61,017 bases of DNA from Spirogloea muscicola (lineage: Eukaryota; Streptophyta; Zygnematophyceae; Spirogloeales; Spirogloeaceae), in the NCBI GenBank assembly GCA_009602725.1, contig WELB01000047.1, positions 685,579-746,595 on the forward strand, read 5' to 3'. Within the stretch, counting starts at the first letter, position 1. Each line of letters starts with the position of its first letter. A program made the position numbers and the translations under genes. Below, piece after piece: positions 1-10,172 of this stretch. The notes under the pieces were generated by a model. That model made no database searches. It worked only from the letters and a program-made list of their open reading frames with translations, and was not told the origin of the DNA.

Positions 1-3000
1 CGCCGCAGCCGCCGCCGCCCGCCTCGCCTGGTTCGCCGCCGCCGCCGCCGCGCAGGCCCTGGCGGCCGCCTCCATGGTCGACAGCGGCCGCCTCCTCCAC
101 GCCTCCGACGCCGACAGCCACCGCCAGCGCCTCCTGCGCCGGGTACGCTAACTTAAACCCTAAACCCTCACCCTTAAACCCTAAACCCGTTTCCATGGCC
201 GCCAGCAGCGCCCGCAGCGGCTCTGCTTGGGCGCTACGCCATCGCGCCAGACGTGGCTGAGCTGCGTGCGAGGTCCCTTCCCATTAGCCATCTGGTATCC
301 AGGCATTGCTTAGCGACCTTTATGTGTTGACCCGTGGTTACTGAGCGGGTCAAGTTGCAGTGGGTAATGAACGTCAACAGATCTGCTTGCCTTTGTACTT
401 GGCCAATTTAGCCTTCGAGTATATCATTACACGGTTATAGTAATTATACTGTTCCCTTTCGATTGTGCGCAGGCGAGGTACAATCAATGGGTGGCCTGGG
501 CGAGGGCCGGAGCGGCCGTCGGCATCGTCCAGGTGCTGGCGGCCGCGTTCCTCAGCTACGCCGCTTCGAGCGCCACTAGCGACAGCGCAGGGCAGCATGC
601 CACCTGCCCTTTGCACGGTACGCCCTGCAAGCGCCTCTCGCCACCCAATTAGTCCACATCTGCGCTCTAATTGTCACACCTTCGAGTGCTCAGCCACTCA
701 CGCTTCTTGGGAAGCTCTTGGCGGGTCATCAGAGGACGAGGTCGTGTACTGTCGGGTATCCGTTGCAGGCGCAGCAGCCACCTTGTCATCTTACGAAGGC
801 AACTTGGTTGTTGAGCCCCATTCGGAGCGTCACGGTGGTGCCAATGCGTGCTTGAAGAAGCGACGCATGCAGCCATTGACCCTGAAACCTACACCTAAAA
901 GCCTAATCCTAAACTCTAAACCCTAAAAGGGCTTTGTCCCCGTGAGGATACTGAGGTCCTCCGCAGGACCTTACGGCCTCTCACGTACGGCTGCGGCTTT
1001 GTGCAGGGGGCACGGTGGACCCTGCGCGGCGGTGGCTCCAGCCGATGACCGTGCTCCTCTGCGTCGCTTCCTGGCTGCTGGCCTTGGCCCAGTGCTGCGC
1101 CGGCGCGGATGTCCTCACGTGGCGCTCCCTCTACGAGATGCAAGGCCAGGCTTGGACTGCACACTACCGGACGATGTTCGACCGGGGCATCCGGGACCTC
1201 CTCTGCTGCATCGGCCGCCTGCACTACTGGTGGGCTATTGCAGGCCTTCGCTGCCATTTGCTCACAAGTACAGGTGGTCGCAATGTGCACTACAAGCGGA
1301 GGTCCAGGTAGTCAGGGTTACATGCTGCGCTCGTCACAGTCTTGTGAGTGACCAGCGATGACGGCCTGGATGGAGGTCGCCAGTGCTGCAGCTACCACCT
1401 CTAGTAACAATTTGTGAAGCACCATTGTGACGTCTCCACAGCCCCCTCTGGGTTGCGCAGGGAAGGATCGGACTCGGAGGATGATGTGGCATCCGTGGCG
1501 GCGGTGTTGGGCGACCTTGTTGCATACCGTGCGCTGGGGGCCACTCACCTTGAACTCCTTGCAGGTCTGCATGGGCATCGCTACCAGCGACAGCCTGAGC
1601 GAAGCTGTTGCAGATGGTCATTCTGCGCATCTTTCCTGTCTCCTGTTTTCACAGTAGCGATCTTTGCTCTTTGCTCAATTCGCATACCCACTCATGTGCA
1701 CAACCATGAGCAGGAATGGCGTACTTACAAGAACAGCAGTCGCGCCGTCCGTACGAGCAGCAGCTGCCCTCTCCTCCAGCTCCTGTCATCCGAGAGGCTG
1801 CCGCCTTGCACCCGTATGCTGTTGCTGCGTATACGGTAGGCTGCAAGCCTTGTCAAGGTCATGCTTCTGGCATTCACATCACTCAGTTGACATGTATGCA
1901 TCGGTTCACGGTGGCTGTCGAAAGGTGGACAGCATCAGGCTGGTCTTGCTCGTGGCACAGCAATTGCAGAAACTGGTGCAGTCCACTGCCTCTTCACTGA
2001 CGCTGTCGACGGAGTCTGCTCTCTCTTCTGCACCTTCGCTCCAGGGCTGGCTGCTTGACTTCGGGCGACACCCATTCCTGTTCTGCTGCGCCTGGCTATG
2101 GCGCCAAGAAATCCTATTCCCTTGGCGTCTGAGCAAGTGAGTGATTACCTTGCTTGTCTCAACTTGCATTATTGGCAGAGATGTGTTAATGAGGAGCCAC
2201 GTGCACCATCGGTGGCCCGCAGATGCAGTTTCCTTTCCGACTCTCTGCTGGCCATGGACTCAGAAGCTCAGCCATGCTTGGTTGTGCTATGCAGCTCATG
2301 CTTTTGAATCCACCATCTTGACTATTACGTGGCCTCACTTTGCAGGAGGCCGGAGCTGGAGGGCGACAACTGGTGGCGGGGAAATGCTGCCGCCTTCTTG
2401 CGGTGGGTGCGCCTGCCACCAGATACGCTTCGACAAGGTCGTGTGAAACAGGTAACCATGCATCCTTGATGTACAATCTTTTGCTAATGGACTTCGATCA
2501 AAGTACTGCACTGCTTCTGTCTGAATGATCACACTAGAGCATGGAGCGGCTGACAATTCTGGCCACTCTAAGGAAGTCCCTCTCGCTGTCACTAGCCAGC
2601 GCTATCAGCACCTTGATATCTAATGCACCTAGAGGAGAGCGTCTTAGCACTTTGGGTCAGCAAAACAGTCACGTTTTCTGTGCACACTGCTGTCTGCGCC
2701 TGCTTGGCGGCAAACAAGTAGGATGCTCAGGAAGGAGAGGGGATGGGGCTAAGAGAAGCCAGCCCAAGGGATTTCTAGAAATGGGGTGCGCAGCACCAAC
2801 ACTTGGGGTCAGCAGCTGTCACTCACAGCATCATCCTTACGGGCACAGAGATTTCTTGACGTCAAAGACCGTCTTCCCTGTGTTTTGCGCAGACAAGGGC
2901 GCATGCTGTCTACTTTGTCGTTGTATTGCACCATCTCAAGTGTGTGGTGATAGCCGTGCGAGGCACGGAGACCCCCGAAGACCTCCTCATTGACGGTCTT

Positions 3001-6000
3001 GGACGTGAAGTGCCGCTGCTGGAGTCTGACTTATCTGGGATTCTCAAGTAAACAATTACTACTCCTGGGGCTCAGGCGAGGCTTCCATTCTGCGTCGCGC
3101 GGGTCTGCCACTGAGGCACAGTCTTCAGTGCTTTTTATTGCATTTACACGTTGTAACGGTCGCAGTGAACAATAGTCGCACCGCTGGATTTTACTTAGTA
3201 TGGTATCCGTCAAGAGGGAAAAGGTCGTGCTTGTCATCAGTGCATAGACACAACTTGATGAATGAATCCTCACAATGCTCACCCTGTCAGAAAACAGTGA
3301 TCAGCCAATGAGTTGCTCATCCTTGTCATTACAATCAGTCTATCTGCAGTCGTGTCTTAGCTTAAGCACAGTATCCCAATGCCAGAGTGGTTGCCTCAAT
3401 ACAGAGCAATGCTATCAGTCTGTTATTTGGTACTAACATTGTTAAGTGGACCTCTGCGTGGGCTTGCAGACCGACTGTTGGAGACCTGCTCCCCACAGCT
3501 GTCTCGACTGTACCCCATTTTGCACATGCCGGAGTGTTGGCAGCAGCACGCGAGCTTGCCTGGCAACTGGATAGCCTCCCTCAAGACGAGTATATTGGAA
3601 CTCACAGCCAACGTAATCTATATTTCTTCAAGAGGCCCCTACCTTCTGCGATCTGATGACCCACTCCGCAATAGGGCCGTAGATTGCAATGCTGGCCTGC
3701 TCAGAAGCTAAGTTGTTGAGGAAGCCGTGCATCAGTCCTTTGTGCTGAGTCTCTGCTGGACATGACTTTCGTTTGCCTCTCTTGCCACTCATGAGCTGAC
3801 CTCATGAAACAGAGCAGACTGCCACTGTAGCCATTGCCAGCTCCAGTCAATCGCTCCGATGTGTTAGACTTGTATTGCTCACCTCTCTGAGTCTTGAAAG
3901 AGCAAGGTGGGCCGCTGCTGTTGATCAGGCCCCGCCTCTTTTCACGCTCGGTGTCGTGCTCGTCACAGAATCGTAGTGATTGCCCCTGGCAGACGACAAC
4001 GTGCGGCCGAGAGCTGAAAGCAGGGGCCTCCTGTCCTCGTTGCTTGCCCCGGGGGCCGAGTGTGAGGGCTACGGGCTGCGCTTTGTTGGGCATTCGCTCG
4101 GAGGCGCTGTGGCTGCCCTGACGGGACTCAGGGTGAGTGCCCCACTCCTGGAAATTAGGGTTTAAGCCTTAGGTTAGGGGTTAGGGTGCTACTTCTGGCC
4201 TGCTGAGGGCAGTGCAGCAGCAGGCACATGTGCAGTGACTTGACAGAGCTGACTGTGCAGTACTTGTCTTATACAACTCCGCTAGCTGAAGCGAACTATT
4301 CGTGATTTCTCGCAGCTTCATCTCCGCTTTCCGGATCTGCATATATATGGGTACGGGATGTTGCCCTGCATGGACGCCGTCACCGCCGAGGCTTGCTCTG
4401 GCTTTGTGACCAGGTACTGCTGAACTGAATATCGAATCAGGTCAACTCTGCAATTGATGGTCAATATATCGGCACTTTGCTGCACCGTTGAGCACTTAGC
4501 ACGGCGTGTATTGGCTTCACTGTGCCCTCGTGTGTAAATCTGTCTTGCGCATGATCATACGCCTGATATGGCGTTAGCAGATGTGCACGATCAGACAAGC
4601 ACTCGGGTGTGCTGATTGGTCGGGGGACACTGCTGTCGTGCAGCATTCTCACTTGATGACATACAGGATGCCTGTGAAAGTTGTGTGAGTTGCTGAAGTG
4701 CTACAAAGACATGAGAAACTTGGGTTGCGCATATGACCCAAAGCACAGTGCCTGTGCTGCGCAGCATTGTATACAACGATGAGTTCTCGTCGCGCCTCTC
4801 CATGGCGGCCATCCTGCGTCTGAGAGCAGCAGCCCTGCGGGCGCTGGCAGCAGCAGGAGCTGCAGAGGACGAGGCACGAGGCGCAGTGGGCGGCGGCCTG
4901 CATATCATCCCGCCCACCATCAAGACGTTGACACGCAGCCTCTTCGTCCAGCCAAAGCCGCAAGGTACTACTGCTGATACCAATGCGACTGCTGATGACG
5001 ATGCTGGTCATAGCAACGGTCACATGTTGGGCGAGCAGCAAGAAAGCTGGCATCAAGTCAACAGCAGCAACCATGGCAGTGATGTTACGGGCCTCAGTAT
5101 CGACACAGCACAGGGTAGTAGCGGAGCACAGGCTGACAGGAGTACGTCAGAAAAGCCATTAGAGGAGCTACCACTTAAGAGGGTGGATAACACCGACGGA
5201 GGTGGCCTGTTTGGCGCTGCTTCGCCTCTCGAGAGAACAGACTCAGAGGCTTCGGACCTCTCCCTGCCAGAGTATTCCATGGCTGCATATGCAGTCTTCA
5301 GGGGCTTCGACTACGCAGAGATCAAGAGGGGCCAGCTCACACAGATGCGGTCTTCGAAGAGCATCGACCAGAATGACCAAAGAGAGGGAGCAACCCAAAG
5401 AGGGCGTGCTCGTCGTGGCCATGAGGGCAGGTGGAGGCTGCCGCCCGGCCGGAAGCGGCGCAAGCTCTTTTTTGCCCAGAAGGGCGCCCGCTACTTGGGA
5501 TGGATGGTCTGCCGGTGCGCGTGCTACTCGCACCTCCACGGCCGCGCCAAGTCCATGCTTCCAGATGACCAAGCAGGCTCCCAAAAGTGCCCGGTGTGCG
5601 GAAGAGCACCTGCTTGGCACGACGGCGGCGCCCACATCCTCAGCGCAGGAGAGGGTGGCTGGCAGAACTTTGGCGTTGCCTCCCTGCCGAGGAGCTACAC
5701 GGATGCTGATCCCGAGATGTGCGGGAAGGATGGAGGAGACTCGGAAGGCTCAAGCAGCTCGCAGAGCAGCAGTCAGAGGACTCGGGGATCCAGGCAAGGC
5801 GGCACAGACGAGGTGCCGGCAGGAATAGAGGATGGCTGTGCAGAAATTGCAGTCGATGCAAGGACAAGGCACAGCTCGCAGGACGTCGAGAGCGAGCAAG
5901 TCGGTGAGCTGGGCAGCTTGCCTTTGGACAGGCAGACTGACATAGCTGACATAGAGGAGCAAAGACGTGAGGAAGATAGTGCTGCGGTCCGGTCCAGACC

Positions 6001-7067
6001 AGGACTAGGACCAGCTGGAAGTGCCAAGAAAGGAGGCCCTCTGCCTCATGACTTTCCCTCTCACACCAGCGACAGTGACACATTTGGTGGGAGAGGAGCT
6101 GGAGCTTCTCAGACTGAGGACCATTCTCATGGGGCGCTATTGGGCGTGGATGCAGGCGCGGCGCGTCCGTGGCGCAGAAGGAAAGACCTGGCCAAGGCAG
6201 AGCAGGAGGAGTTGGAAGGCCTGAGAAAGGCCGAAACCAGTGGGCTGCCAGCCCAAGACGAAGCACGGGAGGGCGGAGCTAGAGCGCCGCAGAGTGGCGA
6301 TGTGGTCATCGACGTGGCGCTCGATGGAGCAGGCCCACCTAGTCACGGCCAGGATGCTAGGAGCGACGGCGGCGGCGGCAGCGGCAGGTGGGGCGAGCAG
6401 GCGATGGGGGGGGGCCAGCCGGGCCCCGAGTCCAGCGAAGTGCTGGCGGAGAACCAGCGGCAGGTGACGGAGGACGTCAGGCAAGGTGGCACAGCCGAGA
6501 TCACACCGGCTTCGGCCATGGCGCAGGACCCAGCGGAAGCACGGGGAGAGGGCGGGCGAGGAGAGGACGCGTTCGGTGGCGGCAGGTTCCCCGCCGAGCT
6601 CTTCGTTCCGGGCCGCGTGGTGCACCTCATTCGGGAAGACGAGGACAGCGGGTGGCCGCGGTGGGCGATGCCGGGCGGCCTCCGCAACCGGCACAACCGC
6701 AACCGCGGCAAGGGGCACCACCGCGCAGTCGTGACGGACCGCGAGTTCTTCCGCGACATGCTCATCTCCCCGTCCATGTTCCTAGACCATTTGCCCTGGA
6801 GGTGAGGCAATCTGATACATCTGATACATCTGAAGCTCGGTGGGTTACCCATGGAGGGTCGCCTGTTGAGCATGAGAAATTTTGATAGCAAGAGAACTTC
6901 ATCAGTGGCTAACGAATAGGACATCGTGGTGGCTGCCGTGGCGCAGGGTGCAGCGGGCGCTGAATGAGGTGCTGGAGCAGATGGAGCAGGAGTCACCAGG
7001 TGTCGAGGAGGACTCCGCGGACGCCGACATGTCTGCTGAACTGAAACGCCTGGCGGACCGTGGGTGA
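1..7067 (+). CDS. DAGL: sn1-specific diacylglycerol lipase (DAGL-like, class 3 lipase), 5' partial
   Basis: Membrane serine lipase expected to cleave the sn-1 acyl chain of diacylglycerol. Thirteen phase-consistent exons: 2-142, 473-617, 1007-1229, 1461-1564, 1714-1835, 2045-2136, 2346-2451, 2893-3047, 3470-3612, 3993-4132, 4316-4413, 4765-6801, 6947-7067 (about 1208 residues; the start lies upstream of the window). Exons 2 and 3 encode hydrophobic helices (VGIVQVLAAAFLSYA; MTVLLCVASWLLALA) like the DAGL N-terminal membrane bundle. Exon 8 carries VVIAVRGTETPEDLL, the class 3 lipase core strand. Exon 10 has the nucleophile elbow GHSLGG. FVTSIVYNDEFSSRLS holds the likely catalytic Asp. LISPSMFLDHLPWRVQ aligns with the region of the catalytic His in animal DAGLs. 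About 575 residues (nt 4865-6590) separate Asp from His, far more than the regulatory loop of animal enzymes. Introns hold telomere-like motifs and LINE scraps. The family call is firm; the substrate is inferred. Confidence 0.93.
153..188. repeat. interstitial CCCTAAA telomere-like motifs, DAGL intron
   Basis: Four imperfect CCCTAAA units (TTAAACCCTAAACCC twice, with a CTCACC interruption). They begin about 10 bases after the donor of the first visible DAGL intron (143-472). Confidence 0.85.
318..450 (+). mobile_element. LINE 3'-end remnant in a DAGL intron
   Basis: Positions 327-344 read Leu-Thr-Arg-Gly-Tyr-stop, the same terminal peptide that closes the longer LINE copies at 20168 and 46690. 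The following tail contains TTGGCCAATTTAGCC, shared with tails near 18105, 22645 and 44300. It sits wholly inside the 143-472 intron. Confidence 0.6.
880..926. repeat. degenerate CCCTAAA repeats, DAGL intron
   Basis: Run of decayed telomeric units (CCTGAAACC, CCTAAAAG, CCTAATCC, TAAACTC, TAAACCC) in the intron 618-1006. Confidence 0.7.
4150..4188. repeat. degenerate TTAGGG repeats, DAGL intron
   Basis: Units TTAGGGTTT, CCTTAGGTT, AGGGGTTAGGG start about 17 bases after the donor of intron 4133-4315, in the opposite orientation to the copies at 153 and 880. Confidence 0.75.
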
Positions 7068-7639
7068 GGCCGAGCTGCCTGCGGAGGTGCGGGAGCTTGC
7101 CGCACTGGAGGAGTGCACCAAGGTGCTGGTTCAGTTGTTGTGGTGTAATATATTTCCTGCAATGTTTCTCATTCTTAAAAGGGCTTGTTCCTTGCTAGCT
7201 GTGCGGCTACAGAAAAGCTTAGCTTAGCCATTATTGTACATTTTCCCTTCTTTAGGCCGCGGGCTGCCGCATTGCAGCCCCACTACTGCCGCTCTTTCGA
7301 GCACAAATACCTATCAGTGTTCGTGTTGCAAGTGAGAGTGGGCTAACTGGGGTTGCATTTTGCTCTCACCTTTGCCTACTTACTTAGAGAGGCTCCAAGA
7401 GGGCCGCACATTGACTTGGCTTACTGGCTGTCGTATTTGACTACCATATCCGCTGCTTGGCACATGCTCAGTGAAGCGCAGCATGTCAGCAGATTAATGT
7501 GGTTAGAATAAGAGTAAAGGATGGCACTATTATTGTTGTCGTATTTGATGCTAGCTTGGTGCCACTCCGACTTGCGGCTATTGACGAGGGTATATTGAGC
7601 ACCGAGTTGACGTAATCGCTTGAATAGTGGCGTACTTTG

Positions 7640-7850
7640 CGTGGCGTACTTTGCGTTTTCAGGTCCTTCAGATATTGTCCGAATCTATATGTTCATAAGG
7701 TCCAAAGGGCCGAAAGGGCGCCAAAATCCACACAGCTATGCAGCTATGCTCTGAAGGCTTTTTCTGGCCCCTTTGAACTTTGTTCATCCCTTTTACTGGG
7801 CTGCCAATCACCGCCATCGCCCTCTACTGGAAGAGCCTTGCTCTCTTAGT
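7640..7850 (+). mobile_element. LINE 3' tail fragment
   Basis: CTGGCCCCTTTGAACTTTG, then a CATCCCTTTT spacer and GGGCTGCCAATCACCGCCAT, closely matches the tails at 17710-17790 and 21050-21125. No coding part remains. Confidence 0.6.
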
Positions 7851-8482
7851 CCTCCATCACTTGGAACACACTCCATTCTCATTCATAGTTAAGATTGATC
7901 TCAATTTAAGTTCTTAGTCTAAATCTCAATTCTTAGTTATTCTTTTCTGAAGTTGTCGAAGAGGAGGACATTTATAAGGAGCTGCCTGCGCCATTGAAAG
8001 GGATCACCATCACGTTCACAATACCACGTTGACCGGGCTTGGGACACAAGCAGCACCTCTCTAAGGGCAGCTTGGTTCCCAACTTGAACAAACATGCATC
8101 TTGCATTGTACAGAACTTACGAGAGCTTGTTACGCTGATGCCTGAAGCGAAGCGCAGTTTTCAAGCAGCCATGCAAACATCCCATTCTCAACGACAAAAC
8201 TGGAGGGGTACGTGGTAGGATGGGGCAGGTAGTCAGCGAAGGATGAGAATGGGGCGAGGAATCTTTGTCAGTGCAGTTTGCAATGGCGTGGGAGTGTCTG
8301 GCGGCAATGATGTACTGTACTTGCTGCCTGGCAGGGACTGCTCGCTCGCAGACCCTTAAACCCTCCCACCCAGGAAGGATTTAAGCGGGGAGGAGGAGAC
8401 CCGGCCCTCCACCCACCATGGCCGCCCTGGCCAGAGCCCCGCCGCCGCCGCCGCCGCCGAGCCCGCGCCCCGCCGCGGCCGC

Positions 8483-8483
8483 N
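8483..8483. other. single undetermined base
   Basis: An N in the GC-rich leader five bases before the CRM-gene start codon; it could hide a frame difference that would extend the N-terminus. Confidence 0.95.
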
Positions 8484-8487
8484 GACG

Positions 8488-9503
8488 ATGGCAGAACCAG
8501 AGAGGGAGGGCAGCAGCAGCAGCAGCAGCAGCAGCACTGCAACGGCGGCGGCGGCGGCGGCGCGGCCGGGCCGCGGCTTCCCGACGCTGGGCAGCCGCGA
8601 GAAGAAGGAGCTGCGGGCCTACGCCCACGAGCTCGGCAAGGCACTGGCCGTCCACCACGTAACAGCGCTCACCCCGCCGTCAAGATCAGGGTTGGGGTTA
8701 GTGTTAGGGTTAAGGTCAAGGGGGTTCAGGTTTAGGGTATCGGTGTTAGGGTTTAGGCTTTAGGGGTTTAGGGATGTGGGGTTCAAGAGTCCCTGACTCG
8801 CCTGGGCCCTGCGCTTGTGGGTGGCCGCCGCAGGTGGGCAAGTGGGGGGCGACCGAGGCCGTCGCGGCGTCCATCGGCGACGCCCTGGAGGCCAACGAGC
8901 TCATTGCGGTGTGTAGTCAAATCGCCCTTCTCAATGAGAGCCCTTCTGGGTCCTCGGTTGCGACGCCCCAGAGCAGGCCATCTGATGGCTTTAGAAAAGT
9001 TGTGCCTATGATAACGTGAAAGCCAAAAAATTCTGGAAGAAGGGATGTAGAGCCATAAAGGCTCTCTGGCAGGATGCAGGTTAAGGTGCTGGACAACTGC
9101 CCAGATGACGTCGACGAGGTCTCGGCGCAGCTCGAGAGCTTGACGAGCGCGCAGACGGTGGGCAAGATTGGCCGCAAGCTCCTGCTCTACAGGCCAAGTG
9201 TCACCAAGATGGCTGCTGCCGCAGCCCAGAGGGACAGGGAGGCCAAGATGCGGCCAAGGAGGGTGCCAACACATCGCACACCGGTGAGCACAGTCCGTGA
9301 ATACAAGTACAGCATGTGATGTATTGCGGGTCCAGCTGATTACTCATGAGCCCGATAAGTAGATTATTATTGTCTGACCTTTCAACACTCAACGTGAGAC
9401 GGTCTGTCGTACTTTTCCTTTGTGGCAGCGACGAAGTAATAGAGGTTCTCTCCTCCAGGAGGAGCAGGGAAGCAACAACGAGAACACTTGGCCAAGGATG
9501 TGA
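8488..9503 (+). CDS. single CRM (YhbY-type) domain RNA-binding protein
   Basis: Four exons, all in phase: 8488-8658, 8834-8908, 9080-9283, 9459-9503 (164 residues, stop TGA 9501-9503). After a Ser/Ala-rich N-terminus (MAEPEREG, then Ser and Ala runs) the protein follows the CRM/YhbY fold end to end: LGSREKKELRAYAHELG, VGKWGATEAVAASIGDALEA, the KVLDNCPDD turn, and a final IGRKLLLYRP strand. The GKWG loop corresponds to the conserved GxxG RNA-contact loop. YhbY acts in bacterial ribosome assembly and plant CRM proteins assist organelle group II intron splicing; a stand-alone domain suggests an organelle ribosome or RNA-maturation role (inference). The Ser/Ala-rich leader could be a plastid transit peptide. 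The start is the Met at 8488; an upstream Met at 8418 is in another frame. Intron 1 is full of TTTAGGG-like repeats, and one base (8483) just upstream is undetermined. Confidence 0.92.
8691..8774. repeat. degenerate TTTAGGG repeat tract in CRM-gene intron 1
   Basis: At least eight variants of (T)TTAGGG over 84 bases, including AGGGTTTAGGC and GGGGTTTAGGG, filling much of the 175-base intron 8659-8833. Confidence 0.88.
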
Positions 9504-10172
9504 TCTCATTGGCCTCTCGTCAACTTCTGCAATGCAGGGGCAGCTTCACTTGTGCCTTTGACTGCATTTGTCTGCCAAAGCTTGAGGTGAGCATGCTGTA
9601 CTCTGATTTCTGCGCACCTGATTTGGATTCACTTTCTGATTGACTCGACGATTTGATTCCGATGTCAAGCATTGAATGAGGCTGTGCTTTTTGGCTAGTG
9701 ACACTCAGGTGTCGCAGCGCACTTTCGACCCACGAATGCTGATGTATCTCTGAATGATGTTGATAGGCTTGACGGCTTCAGTTCAGAGCTGACTAAGCTG
9801 CGGAGTGCAGGTGTTCTTAGATGGCATAGTATCTGGAGAATCTAAGGAGCCGCTCAATGTTCACCAGTCATTGCATTACACAGGGCTCTCTTGGCAGCAC
9901 TGCTACTCTGCTTGCCCATTTGATTCACTCTGTATGCTTGTTTTCTTAGCGTCAACATCTTGCACTCTTCTTACATAACATTGAGAGCTTCATCCTTAGT
10001 CAGGGCAATTTTCTGTACAATCTACTCTCACACTAGGTCACATCATTGGTGAATGTCACCATGTCTTGAGCTTTTGACTAACCACCCCATGTATTGTATA
10101 GTCACTGCATGTGAGCTGGCAAATGGAGAAGATCTCGCACATCGCATGGTGTTTATCTGTATCCTAACCAAA
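9504..10172. other. convergent intergenic region
   Basis: Shared 3' flank of the CRM gene (+) and the amylase (-). Ordinary composition; nothing recognisable. Confidence 0.6.

Larger units (their letters stand above)
7068..8487. other. intergenic region between DAGL and the CRM gene
   Basis: No convincing gene. It holds the DAGL 3' UTR, a LINE tail (7640-7850) and AT-richer sequence; the last 100 bases become very GC-rich as the next first exon is approached. Confidence 0.6.

Noticed and set aside
4649-5074. Minus-strand Cys-rich ORFs opposite the DAGL exon
   Set aside because: Antisense shadows of the Gly/Ala/Ser-rich loop; no motif, start context or splice support.
8418-8735. Upstream Met at 8418 as start of the CRM protein
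   Set aside because: It is in a different frame from the CRM domain and yields only Pro/Ala and Gln runs.
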